Assembly (NCBI GenBank): GCA_036898135.1
Contig: CM072513.1
Location: forward strand, 80,927,463-80,991,462
Reading direction: 5' to 3'
Length of the DNA stretch: 64,000 nt
Origin: Oncomelania hupensis
Lineage: Eukaryota; Mollusca; Gastropoda; Littorinimorpha; Pomatiopsidae
The translations under genes and the position numbers were made by a program. This document shows positions 19,756 to 32,416 of this stretch, one piece after another; position 1 is the stretch's first letter; every line of letters begins with the position of its first letter. The notes below the pieces were generated by a model, which did not search any database, was not told the DNA's origin, and saw nothing but the letters and a program-made list of their open reading frames with translations.

Positions 19756-20007
19756 ATTACATTACATGATTATTGCTTTAAGTCCAGCGGACTCTTCCGA
19801 GCGAAATCAGGACCGGACAACCCCCGATCCGCATAAACGATCTGCTGAAACAACCCTAGTGGTAAAACTGAAGGCTCTCCACCAGCCAGTCACTTTACAA
19901 TAAAGACATCCCACGCAGGGGACGCTGAGGCTGTACTCTAATTTATCGAACCCCCGTTTACAAAAAGAAAATAGAATACAAACATCATTATAAATAATGA
20001 ACAAAAC
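19756..20007 (-). mobile_element. F5 retroposon copy 3 (3' part)
   Basis: The minus strand carries the last 250 bp of F5 ending GTCCGCTGGACTTAAAGCAA then TAATCATGTAATG, with the (TAATG)n tail at 19744-19768. It is 5' truncated at ATATGTATGTGTTTTGTTC. 20008-20370 to its right is GT-rich low-complexity DNA. Confidence 0.8.
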
Positions 20008-20570
20008 ACATACATATATGTATGCTTGTGTGCGTGTATGTGAGAGGGAGATACAAAGAGACGGGGGGTGGGTAGAAGGAAGGAGGGAGGGATGGAGAAG
20101 GAGAGGGATAAAGAGTGAGTGTGTGCGTGAGAGACAGTGCATGTGTACTGCGTGATTGTGTGTGGGTGTGCGTGTATAGTGTGTGTGTGTAGTGTGTGTG
20201 GATGTCTGCGTGTGAGAATATGTGTGTGTAAGCGAATATGCGTATGCCGTTTTTGCAAATGTGTGAGTGTATGTATGGGAATGGGGGGAGGGTGGAGGGT
20301 GGTAGTGTTTGTGTGTGATATTTGTGTGTGATATTTGTGTGTGCATGAGCGTGTGCGCCTGCGTACATAGTGTGTCCAATTTTCAGTGAGCGCATGAGGC
20401 CAATATTCGATGAGATGTTGAACTATGCGACGTGCCCAGTTAGAATAAGAGAAGGCTTCCAAATTAGTTCAGTAAGTTGGGATCGGTGGAAGCGTTCAAC
20501 ATCAACAATAACAACAATAACAACAACAACACACATACGCACGGACTCACACACACGCACACACAAGCAA

Positions 20571-21172
20571 GTTAGTTAGTTAGTTAGTTATTCATTGCTT
20601 ACAGGGTCCAGCGGACTGCAAAGAACCGAATCATGACCACAAAATCACAATTTCGCTGAAAGAGGACTCGCCCCTGATTCGCATAAAAGATCTGCCGAAA
20701 CAACCCTAGTGGTAGCACTGAAGGCACTTCACAGCCAGTCACTTTACAATAAAGACATCCCACGCAGGGGACATTGAGGCTATACTCTAATTTATCGAAC
20801 CCCCATTTACAAAAACAAAATAGAATGCAAACATCATTATAAAATATAAACAAAACACATACATATAAAATGCCTACATTGCCAAATAAGAACATCATAG
20901 GAAGCCCCAGTGACCACCTGGCAGCAAGCGTCCTATATTCCCAAGCTGATTCAACAGACCTCACACACAAATGAGGAGTTTTGTCCCGGAAGAGTTTTCA
21001 ACAAAAAAAGGTAGGTGACTGGTCTAGTGAAGAAAAAGATAGTATAGTAGATTGATAGAACAGAGTAGAAATGAGAAAGAACAAAGGATAAAGACAGCGA
21101 CAGTGGGAAATTAAAGCACTAAATTTCAAGAAAGTCGGGATACTATTTATACAGAAACCCTCGGCACCCCAA
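20571..21172 (-). mobile_element. F5B retroposon copy 4 (full length, variant tail)
   Basis: The complete F5 body on the minus strand starting GGGGTGCCGAGGGTTTCTGT. The final 90 bp is a different tail (GATTCGGTTCTTTGCAGTCC, then (CTAA)n), as at 13607 and 54982. It ends three bases before SINE-2 copy c. Confidence 0.8.
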
Positions 21173-21175
21173 CGA

Positions 21176-21378
21176 GTGGGGTCGGGTAGCTCAGTTGGTA
21201 AGAGCGTCTTGCTAGTAACCGAAAGGTCGCTGGTTCGAATCCCGGATTGGTCAACGTGTGATCATATTATTTTCCCCTTTACCAACAACTGGCCCGCTGG
21301 TGTCAGTATAAATCGGTCCAGTAGTCACCTATATGCGAAAGTGTCGTGTGACTATAATCTACAAACAACAACCCCCAA
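21176..21378 (+). mobile_element. SINE-2 copy c
   Basis: Head TAGCTCAGTTGGTAAGAGCG, B-box GGTTCGAATCC, body and GACTATAATCTAC end as in copy b; the two are nearly identical over about 190 bp. 21379-21715 is non-coding and CA-rich. Confidence 0.9.
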
Positions 21379-21715
21379 GGGGTAACACAAGCAAGTAATG
21401 CACGCACAAAATCATGCACACACAATCTTCTTGTCTCTCCACGCGCACACGATTGTCCTTATGATAACGAGAAGATTTATTTTTAGAAAAATAATTTGAA
21501 ATTGAGGAAGCGTAGTAGCGTGCTACACACACAAACACACATACACACACATGCTTGCACACATGCTAGCACACACAACCATACGCACTCGCACACACGG
21601 AAATAAAAACAATTTCTCCTACTCTTCTCCCTACATGCACAGACGTTTGTTCTACAATGACACTGCCATTTTTAAGAGGAAAACATTACGGATTGGTGCA
21701 GACGTACGCGCATGC

Positions 21716-21719
<4 letters not shown>

Positions 21720-21790
<71 letters not shown>
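21720..21790. repeat. (CT)n microsatellite
   Basis: A pure CT array of about 70 bp. 21791-22127 holds a CCA-rich tract and (CAATA)n at 22040-22060, and no gene. Confidence 0.97.
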
Positions 21791-21791
<1 letters not shown>

Positions 21792-22127
21792 TCTCTTGTT
21801 CCATGCGGACAGTAACTCCCCTAGTATGTCCAGTAACAATGGCACATGCTCGCATCACAACTCCAGAGCATTTGAAAGAAATCATCGACATAAATTATTA
21901 ATACATTAGAAGAGGAAACAAAAACAGAAAAACACCACCACCACCACCACAACCACCTCCACCACAACCTTATCAGGAATAAAAACATCACCACAAGCAC
22001 TGCCACTACCAACAACAACATTACATAAACAGCAACAATACAATACAATACAATACAATGCCACTTATTGCCGATAACAAACTTTTTTGGGGGGGGTAGT
22101 AACAAGCAAAGACATATTCTTCAATTG

Positions 22128-22190
22128 GCCAGCGCCTTGAGCAGCTCTTGAGCTGAAAAAAGCGCGATACAATAATGTTAAAATAAATAA
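22128..22190 (+). mobile_element. F4 3' end fragment
   Basis: GCGCCTTGAGCAGCTCTTGA followed by GCGCGATACAATAATG matches the 3' end of F4 at 53660-53700. 22191-22540 shows no supported gene. Confidence 0.6.
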
Positions 22191-22544
22191 ATTTAAAAAA
22201 AATTAAAATAGAAACATAAAATGAATGAATAAATAAATAAATGAATTAAGAAATGCACACTGAATGAGGACAAAACAGAGGGCCTACAAGCTTTACCTGA
22301 CAGCTGGAAACAAAATGACCTTCGACCTCAAAGAAAATGATTACCAAGAGATCATAAAAAACTTATCCCAAGGGGTTAGACATAACACGACTCAGGAAGT
22401 TACAATGCAAGGACGCGAAACTAAGAAAATAATGAGTCCAAGTACCAAATAATTGACGCCTCTGCCCTGCTTTCCCTCAGCGCCATTCCCCTCTACCCCT
22501 GTTCCCCATCCTCTCGCAGCCCTCCACCCACCCACCCATCCACA

Positions 22545-22752
22545 CACACTCACACACACACGCCCACACGCACCCACACACACACACGCACACACACACA
22601 CACACACTCTGTTCTTTGAGGTATAAGTATCCTTTTGAAAAAAATGTTTGCGATGAGGGTATAAAAACCCTTTGCACGCCTTGTAGAAAATAACGGACAT
22701 ATATCAACCCGATGACGTTGAGAAATTAACATAAACTTGAAAATACTGAGAG

Positions 22753-22813
<61 letters not shown>
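22545..22813. repeat. (CA)n tract and (GA)n microsatellite
   Basis: CA-rich 22545-22608 and a (GA)n array at 22749-22813, followed by (ACAG)n at 22864-22885. The coding-looking frames here come from the repeats. Confidence 0.9.
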
Positions 22814-22815
<2 letters not shown>

Positions 22816-23228
22816 GAAGCGTAGGGGAGGGGAGAATGAAACAGACAAAAAGACAGGTCAGTAGACAGACAGACAGACAGACAAGCAGACAGATATTGAG
22901 ACGGAAGCAAGATTTTCTTTTTTTTAAATGCCTGTGTCTGTGCCACGACATTAAGCGTAGGTTTGTTTCATCCCTTGTTAGGAGAGCGAAAACAGCCAGG
23001 GAGCGCCTGCATTCAAAACATTGGTACAATGACCACGAAGGAAAGGAAATGGGAATTTGATAAGAGCGGAGGAAGATGAACAGAAATAAAAACAGGAAAA
23101 AAGAAGTCAGGAAGGATAACGACAACAAAAATACAGACGTCAACTGACGTCATTCACTAAACAAGACAGACATTCACATTAAAAACTTTTTTTTTAAACA
23201 CATTAGAATTCCACCAAACGTGACTTAC

Positions 23229-23480
23229 CGGTGTCGACCATTTCGGCTCTTTTGTCCCTGGAGCTCTCCACTGGAAGAAAACGTTTGTCTTTTGACCCAA
23301 ATCGATTCACACTGTCACCAAGCTGCTGGGGAAGCTATTCTTCATCTTTGGGTTGGGCAAACACAGTGAACAACGGGACGACGAAAGACAGAATCGCCAA
23401 GAAGAAACAATACACGTCTTTATGTGGGTTGTGTCCTGGAACTGTGTGGAAACGGTGTTGCAGACGAATGTAGCAGACTA
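23229..23480 (-). other. Possible first exon of a minus-strand gene
   Basis: On the minus strand the stretch ends GAGCCGAAATGGTCGACACC, with a good start context for ATG (23241-23239), then a consensus donor GTAAGTCA (23228-23221). It would encode only M-V-D-T plus one base before an intron. No downstream exon with a matching phase was identified to the left, so this stays a weak prediction. There is no protein similarity to judge it by. Confidence 0.25.
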
Positions 23481-23849
23481 TAGTTGACTGTTGTAAACTG
23501 ATCTTGAACTTGACTTTGGGTATGTTGTAGCAGTAGTTGAAGACCGATCAAGTAAACTTGAATGTCCTTTTTACGTGGAAGCCGCAACGGTGAACGTGAA
23601 TTTCAAACTTGTAGGCTATTTCCTTTGGTAAATAGATCGAAATGGCGCACCACACAATGGTTTTATTTTGCAGCTAAAATTAAGTAAACTTGAAAAGACA
23701 GTTTTTTATGTTGTTGTTTTTTAATTTTAATGTCTTTATCAATCTTGGCCACCAAACAGATTGTTAATTTGTCAGCTTATACTTGTATCACCACAAACAC
23801 GTTTTGCAAGAGAAACCTAGTAAGATGACAGCAATGGCTTTGAATAATG

Positions 23850-24085
23850 AATTACCTTGTGGATACATGACCTTGCGAACAAAATAACCTTCGGGGATAA
23901 ATGACCTTGGGTGAAATGACCTTGTGGATAAAATATATGACCTTGGGTAAAATGACTTTGTGGATAAATGACCTTGGGTAAAATGACCTTGTGGAAAAAT
24001 TACCTTGGATAAAATGACCTTGTGGATAAATTATATGACATGGAGTAAAATGACCTTGTGGACAAAATGAGTGATCTTGCAATAG
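23850..24085. repeat. Minisatellite with TGACCTTG core
   Basis: About a dozen imperfect units of the form AAATGACCTTGTGGATAA alternating with ATGACCTTGGGTAAA over 235 bp. TGACCTTG is the complement of AAGGTCA, the half-site of nuclear receptors such as the SF-1 and ERR types, so the array is a dense cluster of potential sites. Any function is speculative. Confidence 0.8.
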
Positions 24086-25740
24086 GTAAAATTACTATTA
24101 AAAAATGTGTAGCAGATCCCAAACAGGAGATTTGTCAATGTAGTAAGTCAGTCTACTCGTGTTAGTATGTTAAACGTTTAAAAAAGAATGATGTGACAGA
24201 GTCATTAACATTTTGTTTTCTTTCTATGGTATGCTTTCCTGTAGAAATTGCTTCCTTCACAAGCATGAAAGTAGATGCTGCTGACAGACAATGCTAAGTA
24301 GTAATATAGGCCTATTAATTTTACTCGCGAGCTGCTATGGATTTGAAAATACAGGCAGGATAGTCAGCCGAGTACTTTGAAGACCAAAGAATAAAATTCA
24401 TGAGGAACAAAAACACAGAAGTGTAAGCCAAAATGCTTCTTCGGATCCACTCTCTTTATCTGTCTAGATTTTTATCCTTTCTGTTGTATTTCCGACTAGT
24501 CTCTTCTTGTGGTCGAAAAAAACCCCACAACAGATCCCTTAAAAGCTAATTGGTGCAATTTAATTACTAACAAAAACAATTTTTTTCCCTTCAAATTCCT
24601 GAAAGTAGATTGTAATCTTCCCGAAAGTCTATCCGATATGGCCCTAAGAAAGTATAGGATAATTTAGTTCAAACACTTACAAATTCTCATAAAATCCACA
24701 AAGGTGTGTGTGAAGTGTTGTTTTCGTAAATGATGTTCAAGCGTCAAATTGTTTTTTAAGTCTTATCACTAGGAAAAGGTAAACAGAGTCGTCGCGATCC
24801 TCTCAACCCCGAATGGCAATTGTATCTCCGATTGTTCGCAGTTTTCTGCACAATCTCCTGACAACAAAATAAAAAATACAATTAGCTCAGAAATCGATAG
24901 AAAAGTGTTTATTTCTTTGTCCAGAAACGATCACAATTTGATCGCATAGCTATTTGAATTTTTATTTAAATTGGGGGGGGGGGGAGAAAAGGCGAGGGAG
25001 GGGGAAGCGGAGGCGAAACAAACATTTAAAAAAACAAAGCTTTTCAACCAGTTTCAGGGATGTTGCTAGGAAATTGTGAAACTTTCGGCTTTTTACAGAA
25101 AGTTTCCGCTCTCTCTTCCAAAGCAGTCTCCCATGGTTTTTTTTGACTAGATTCACTACGTTAACGTGCACCCTCCACCTCCATATATTAAAGGTGTTCT
25201 GTGGATGCATATCTTAAGTAATAAAACATGATTTTAAGAGTAGAATAAGAACATTGAAAAGAAATTTTATTTTTTTTAATTTTAGACACACAAAAACAAT
25301 AAAAAGTTTACACTGTCCCTTGACAGACCACAATACTGTCAGAGTTTCTGGGTTTAACCTTAGTAATTATCGAATCCTCACCTAAACTGCAAGCGTACAG
25401 CACAGGAATATCGCAAAAATGGACAAAACCGAGCCGGTTCACCCGTGAAAACTTCGGCTCGGCGAGCTGACATGACGGACAGTTTATCGGCTTTTTTATA
25501 AAAATTTCGGCTAAAAGCCGAAGATACGACCCAAACGACATCCCTGAGTTTTGATTGAAATCACCTCCTTGAAATTCCAAAATAAAGCACACACAGAAAA
25601 ATTGTTCAGGGCAATAAAATGACTCGGATAAAATTAATGGTTCTAGAAAACACAGAAATCGATATTCTAGACGTTAGCATGCAATTTATTGCTTTAGAAC
25701 TGAAACATAGAAACTGTTGTGTTCTTAAACTTTTTGTTGT
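24086..25740. other. Non-coding, no recognised gene
   Basis: AT-rich. 25049-25110 and 25430-25560 share short inverted blocks (TCAGGGATGT, TTCGGCTTTT) and may be the ends of an old inverted-repeat element. The open frame 25592-25308 (minus) has no recognisable domain. Confidence 0.4.
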
Positions 25741-26100
25741 TGTTGTTTTGTTTTTGTTTGTTTGTTTGTTTGTTTCTTTCTTTCAGTCTGCTTCCTTCTC
25801 CTTTTCTTTCTTTCTCTACCTCCCTCTGTTCTTCTTCGTTCTCTTTCACGTTCTCCTACTTTTCTTTTCTGTGTATAATCGTTCCCTTTTCTTCTTCTTT
25901 CTCCTCTGTTTTTTTGTCTTTCTCCTGTTCTATCTTCTCTTCTTCGTCTTCTCAGTTTTCAAGTTCCCCCCTCCTGCATTCCTTTTTCCTCTTGCGCTCC
26001 TTTCTTCTTCTTCTTCTTCTTCTTCTTCTTCTTCTTCTTCTTCTTCTTCTTCTTCTTCTTCTTCTTCTTCTTCTTCCTCTCCTCCTCCTCCTTCGCCTTC
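25741..26100. repeat. Pyrimidine-rich tract with (TTC)n
   Basis: T/C-rich low complexity with a pure (TTC)n array at 26003-26075. The apparent poly-Ser, poly-Leu and poly-Phe frames are repeat artefacts. 26110-26425 holds nothing recognised. Confidence 0.9.
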
Positions 26101-26424
26101 CCCTACTTAAAAACTAGTTATATAGATTCACCTTCACTTCGTCTTTGCAGTTCTGTCCTCGAGTTTCCTTCCAATCTGTTCTATCTGTTCTAATCTGTTC
26201 TATCTGCTGTAATATATTCAGACCTCGAAGAACTGGCTTAAGCTGATTTCCTTGAAAGGAGATGACGTCGAGGTCGACGGGTACTGTAGAGGATGTTATT
26301 CTGATCACTGTTCATATTCTATGGTGTCAACAGATCTGAAAAGACAAACCACACACACACACAAAAGTGTTAATTGCAAGGTACAAATGAAGCCTTCGTC
26401 ATATTAGTTAATGAAAACCTGTGT

Positions 26425-26425
<1 letters not shown>

Positions 26426-26476
<51 letters not shown>
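26426..26476. repeat. (TTG)n microsatellite
   Basis: About 17 uninterrupted TTG units. Confidence 0.95.
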
Positions 26477-26531
26477 GTTTAAATAATATATGCCGACCCA
26501 AGACACTATTCACTATAAACTCGAGCAAATG

Positions 26532-26745
26532 CCCACCGACGTCGCTCAGTGGTAGAGCGTTGGCCTGACCCACCGATGACCCAGGTTCGAATCCCGTGGT
26601 GGGTAAAACAAAACTGGCCATTTTCGTTGTCCATCTTACCAGTACGATTGCTCTGGTGGTTCAGTGTTGATTTAGGTCCCTGACTCCTGGGATGATTAAC
26701 CTCGTCTGCCATATCTCCAATGGAAGGTGTAGACGTTAAACTTAC
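26532..26745 (+). mobile_element. SINE-1 copy b
   Basis: A-box TCGCTCAGTGGTAGAGCG, B-box GGTTCGAATCC, then GTGGTGGGTAAAACAAAACT, GGTGGTTCAGTGTTGATT, TCTGCCATATCTCCAATGG and GGTGTAGACGTTAAAC. This is the clearest tRNA-type head of the four copies. 26746-27130 is non-coding. Confidence 0.88.
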
Positions 26746-27130
26746 AATTGTTCTCTAACAAGATCCCACACCTACGGCGATGTTGCACATGGTTTGCATG
26801 CATTTGTCCATTGAGACATTGCAACGACCAATGACTACTATCTTGAAATAACAAAACATAGCTTTTAAACCCTAATTAAATATTTTTGAAAATAAAAATA
26901 TAAATATATTGGACAAATTACCAAAACGAAACTACTCAGTTTGATTAATGAGTTGAGTATAATTCACTTAGCAATGACCCTACACTCCGTTAGCCTTGGG
27001 ATTGTAAGACATCCGCTTCTTCCGTCACATCTTCTACCCACACACAAAACATCCATCCAACTTGCTCTTCATTCTTTTCCATCTCCCCCATCCCTCTTCC
27101 CGCCCACCCCCTTTAATAAACACATACACA

Positions 27131-28880
27131 CACACATCCTATCCTATCCTATCCTATCCTATCCCGTAACTCGAAAGTCGTTGAGGCACCACAGAAGATC
27201 GTTTAACCAGCGTACTCCATCTTTCTCTGTTCTCAGCAACCTAGCCTCCTGGCTTTGCTCAGTGTCAAGCCAGTCCATTCTCGAATGTTGTCCTCCCACC
27301 TCTTCTTCTGTCTCCCTCTTCTTCTCTTCTTCTGCCTCCTTTCACCCTGCCTTCCAGGATGGTCTTTGCAAGACCTGATGATCTGGCGACGTGGCCATAC
27401 CACCTGATGACCCAGGTTCGAATCCCGTGGTGGGCGATATAAAATGTGGCCATTTTCACTGTCCATTTTAGCAGTATGATTGCTTTGGTGGTTCAGTGTT
27501 GATTCAGGTCCCTACCCCTCTTTCCCTGGGATGGTTATCCCTGTCTGCCATATCGCCAATGGTGGGTGTAGACGTTAAACCTCAATGTTCATTTACCATC
27601 GGAGTTTCCGTTTCTTCACCCCTGTGAGCATGTCATCGTGTTGTTCAATGGCTTGTTTGATGGTCTGTCGGACTTCGCCGCTGGTGATGTGATGGGTATG
27701 GGAAATGCCCAGAAGTCTTATGTACCACCTCATCTCCATGCTTGCTTTGTATTCATCGCTGTAGGTCGGCATGTTTCGCAAGCGTATACAAAGATGGAGG
27801 TGACAAGGGAGCGCAGCAGCTTTACATGTACCTTGGAGTGTAGACTGATGGTCCTGTCTTTCCAAATAGTCTTCAACCTTGTCAGGGTAGCTGTTTGTGC
27901 GATCCTGGAAAAGACCTCCTGTCTGAACCCATTGTCTGATAGAATGACTCCTAAATATTTGAAGTTATGCACCGTGTTGAGGGATTGGCCTTGGACTTTG
28001 ATGTCCGTGTTGATGCCATTGGTGTTTTGGTCATCATTTTGGTCTTCTCTGCACTTATTTCCATTCCAAAGGCTCTGAAGGTGCAGTAAAGCCCCTCTAC
28101 CAGCTGTTCAAGTTCTTGTCCCTTTTCAGCCAATCCATCAATGTCATCCGCACAACGGAGGTTGGAGATTGCTCTACCCCGTATACTGACTGTGCCTTCA
28201 TGTTCTGCAAGGGCATCTGACATGAAACGCTCCAGGAAGATGGTGAAGAGTGTTGTAGAGAGTAGGCCGGACGCCGATTGTTGTTCTGAACCAGCTCCCC
28301 CAAATGGCGCTGTTGTGGAGGACTGCACTGGAAGCCTTGTCTTACACACTTTTGATGACTTCAATAATGTTAGAGCTGCTGTTGTACACTCTTATGGTTG
28401 CCCACTGAGCACTGGTTGCCCGATTCGGTTAAACTTTATCTTGAAGTCTACAAACACTTGATATAGATGTTGTTAGTGCTGTAGGTATTTCTCGCAGATA
28501 ATTCTGAGGTTGAAAATCCGTTCAGTGGTACTTCGCCCTGCCTTGAATCCTGCTTGTTCTTCAGCTACGATTTGTTCAGCTTGGGGTCTCAACCTGTTGA
28601 GTAGTATTATTTTCGGGATTGCTTTGCTGGGATGGCTGATGATGTGGTAGTTTTCACACTTTTGAAGGTTACCCCTTTTGGGAAGAGTGACGACAATCGA
28701 ATGGGTCCATGGTGAAGGCCACTCCCCACTCTACCAGCTATTGTTATAGATAATGGTAAAGGCGTCAATCATCGCTTCTCCTCCTGTTTGAAGCAAATCT
28801 GCCGGTATGTTGTCCACTCCTGCTGACTTATCCTTATCAGCGGTTGCATTGCTGCCTTTTTCTAGGACACATACACGCGC
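27131..28880 (-). pseudogene. RTE/BovB-like LINE, reverse transcriptase fossil
   Basis: On the minus strand, fragments of one pol protein appear in order in several frames. They are SAGVDNIPADLLQTGGEAM, EEQAGFRAGRSTTERIFNLR, LERFMSDALAEHEGTVSIRG, the catalytic box CADD (normally FADD) at about residue 80 of the frame 28364-27951, AQTATLTRLKTIWKDRTISL and LRSLVTSIFVYACET. A final basic region near 27400-27240 (RRKKRRRGRQKKRWEDN-like) follows. This order and C-terminus match the RTE/BovB clade, which copies by target-primed reverse transcription. The element ends in a (GGATA)n tail at 27139-27165. It has a SINE inserted (27403-27593), an apparent loss between the palm and the preceding motif (about 28370-28440), frameshifts and stops, and no endonuclease upstream. 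It is a dead, 5'-truncated copy. Confidence 0.82.
27403..27593 (+). mobile_element. SINE-1 copy c, nested in the RTE LINE
   Basis: 5'-truncated SINE-1 starting just before the B-box (GGTTCGAATCC) and ending GACGTTAAACCTCAATGTTC. It is flanked by the direct repeat TACCA (27398-27402 and 27594-27598). The intact counterpart of the target (GGCCATACCATCGGAG) is in the RTE copy at 54737-54752, proving the insertion. Confidence 0.88.
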
Positions 28881-29405
28881 ACAAGCACACACAGTGACAC
28901 ACACACACACAGGTAAATACACACAAATGCAATCATCACACACACACATACACACACACACGTACACACACACATACACACACAAACACGCATGCCTACA
29001 CACACAAACAAGAGACAGAAGAGAATGAGAAAAGAAGAAGGAGGAGGAGGTTTTGTTGGAGGAGGAGGAAAGAAGGAAAGAAGAAGAAGGTGTCAAAGTG
29101 GATGAAAAAATGGAGGAAGATGAAGACCAGATTATGAAGAGAAGTTGATGATGCGGAGGGGGAATAGGAGGTGGGTTAGGAGTTCGTTGAATGGAATGAG
29201 GATATGGCTGAGGTGAGGATAGGAGGAGGGGGGAGAAGGATGTAGAAGGTTAAGAAGAAGAGAACTGAAACATCAGCGTAATTACTTTCAGGTTACATGT
29301 ATCTGCAGAGATTTAAGCGCTCTAAGAATACGTTTCGATGTCTTTAGTGCCAGTGAATTATTTAGCATTGGTAGAAGAAGCAGAAAAAGAAGAAGAAAGA
29401 AAGAG

Positions 29406-29460
<55 letters not shown>

Positions 29461-29465
29461 AAAAG
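28863..29465. repeat. (CA)n, purine-rich tract and (AAAG)n
   Basis: CA-rich 28865-29005, A/G-rich low complexity 29010-29275 and a pure AAAG array 29395-29465. No gene is seen. Confidence 0.9.
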
Positions 29466-29515
29466 GAGAAGAAAACACAAATTATGTTGTCTTTAATTCC
29501 AATTCATTAGTTCAC

Positions 29516-29965
<450 letters not shown>

Positions 29966-30102
29966 TCAGGCACAGTTGGGTGGACTGGGGTGCGTGGTGC
30001 GCTTGTATCAATTTGTTTGTGTGTTTGTGTGTGTGTGTTTGTGTGCGTGTGTTTGTGTGTGGGTGTTTGTGTGTGTGGGGGGGGTGTGTGGGTGGGTGTG
30101 AA

Positions 30103-30503
30103 CTTGTAAAAGCGACCAAATGGGTTTCAGAACTGACTTTTTGATTACAAAGTGGGTTTATTTGCTTGGAACCCATTGTGTTTCAGGAACCCATTTCGTT
30201 CTAAGCGCGCGGGAGTGCTCTTTTAGTGCTTGGGAGTGCAGTTGTAGTGCATGAGAGTGTTTTAAGTACACAGGAGTGCTCTATCCGGGACGGAGAAAAT
30301 ACAGTCCATTTTCGGAGAAATTTGGAAGAAAGTTCGACCTATTTCGTCGCCTATAGGAGACGAACTAGGTCAACTTTTTAGACGAAAAGAGCCAATTTTG
30401 ACTTAGATTCTTACATTTCTAGAAGAAATTTGCGTTCTTTCCGTCAAAAAAGTGCTTTCCGATTCCTACATTCTTAAAGAAACCCATTTTGTATCGAATA
30501 CAA

Positions 30504-30505
<2 letters not shown>
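30103..30505. mobile_element. MITE-3 inside a (GT)n array
   Basis: The left end, ACTTGTAAAAGCGACCAAAT then GGGTTTC, matches the inverse of the right end (GAAACCCATTTTGTATCG then AATACAAGT) over about 27 bp. The interior carries GTGCAGTTGTAGTGCATGAG and TTTCGTCGCCTATAGGAGAC, linking it to FB-3 (13366) and FB-2 (10007). (GT)n lies on both sides (30005-30100 and 30506-30545). No coding capacity. Confidence 0.7.
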
Positions 30506-30545
<40 letters not shown>

Positions 30546-30547
<2 letters not shown>

Positions 30548-30847
30548 AGGTGTTGACCCCGTTAGGCTGCCAATCGTATGGTTACACACTCACGTTATAC
30601 TGCCGCGCTCATTATGCTGCCGACCGCATAATGCAATATTGCGATTTTTGAACTCCCTAACCTCTAAAATATGCATAAATTATAATCCGAGCTGTGATTG
30701 GTTTAGGCAGCATAACACGGAAAATTCATTGTACGTCACACACGACCTTTTACACACGTGTGTGTATTCCGGCAGCATTTGTGCTGTAAAAAGTATACGT
30801 CAATTCACACACCAAGGAGAGAGAGGGTGGCTAGTTTTTGAAAACAA
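30546..30847 (+). promoter_or_regulatory. Putative promoter and 5' UTR of the three-exon gene
   Basis: Sequence upstream of the predicted ATG. It has an inverted CCAAT-type box (GATTGG, about 30698) and paired GCAGCATAA / TTATGCTGC-like blocks, but no clear TATA box. An in-frame TGA (30839-30841) sits just before the ATG. The role is inferred from position only. Confidence 0.3.
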
Positions 30848-32349
30848 ATGTGCACAACTCGTCGCCATCTTGAATTGAAAAGAGCCACTGGTAAGTTGCT
30901 GTGCTTTAGTTGATTTTTCGTTTGTTAATTATTTACTTTGAGTGCTTATGTATTTGTGCCATTATTATGAGAAAACCATGGATGCTGTCAGTGAAAATTC
31001 AACATTTTTTCTTCCCTTTTTCTGTGGAGATTCCATTGAAGCTAGTGCCACTTTCATGGCATGCTGCGTCTCCATCCCTCTTCTACTGACAGCACTGTTC
31101 TAGATCTAATTCTACTTTGTTTCCTTCCATTGTTGATTCAGAATCACGTTGGTTAATTCAAATTAATTATCAGTTCTGATGTTTGTTTTTTCTTTACATG
31201 AATGTTGGCAGGAAAAGTATTTATTCAGCATTCCAATACTAAAATAGGAAGTTTTTGTTTTCTAGCAGAGTTGTTACTAACTGGACTAATCTAGCTATTT
31301 CACTTAATAATGCACCAAGCATAAATAACTTTAAACACCAGTTAGATATACTTCCACAGTTTAAAAATATATTTTATTGCTATGAGTATGATAATGAAAT
31401 GTGTAGGAAAATCACATGCTCATTTTGCTCCTAAACTACTAGTAGTGGTACAGTGAAAGTAAACAACTGAACAAAAACAGAATACACAACCATTCACATA
31501 GTGTTGGTGAAATTCAGGGTCCATTCACCAACCGACGACTAAAGGGAGATGCATGCCATTTTGTATGAACAACATTGTCAGATGTAAATATGTAAATAAA
31601 TAAATAAACAATAGTAGTATATGGTTACTGACCACAATGTCCATATAGTGTTTGTAAGAAACTGTGTTAAGCTAACACTGCCACATTTGTCAGTCATTAA
31701 TTTGACAGTCATTGAGTACTTATGGATTTTTTTCTTTTTTAGAATGTACTGGAAATTCTGAGGTTTACAATTCGCCTGGAAAGCAATCAGAAAGTAAGTA
31801 TATTTAAAATTTGAATCCAGAAAGTTCTTTATTAGTTAATATTTCTGACTTTTACATTTATTTATATTATTATGATAGTGTTACTTTGTACATAAGTGTC
31901 CATACTTGCATGAACTTGAAACTGATTAAGGTCACTGACCACAATCTCCGCATAGTGTTGGCAACTGCATTAAGCTAACACTGCCACATAGTGACAGTTA
32001 ACTACTGTACAAAAACAGCATACACATGCCGAGATCTAAATGTTGGTGAATGTACCGGATGTGATCTTTAGCTGACTTAACGATGGAAAATTCTGCATTT
32101 AACAAATATCTAAAAATAAAATACGAAATTGAAAAATATAATTCAGCTTGAAGGTTAGAAATTAACAAATTACGGAAGCCTGGGTACAAAGGATAGTGTT
32201 TGTGGTTGACACTATGTTATATTTATTTTTATTTTCTCCAAAATTATCTACTAACCTCGCCATAATGTATCGGACATTTAATAAAGTTGATTTTCGTGTT
32301 TTTTTTGCCTTTCCCTTTCCCCCCCCCTCTCTCTCTCTCTCTGTGTCTC

Positions 32350-32416
<67 letters not shown>

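Noticed and set aside
22550..23143. 197-codon minus-strand open frame
   Set aside because: Most of it is CT, CA and ACAG repeat translation; a possible acceptor near 22999-23012 does not give a convincing coding exon.
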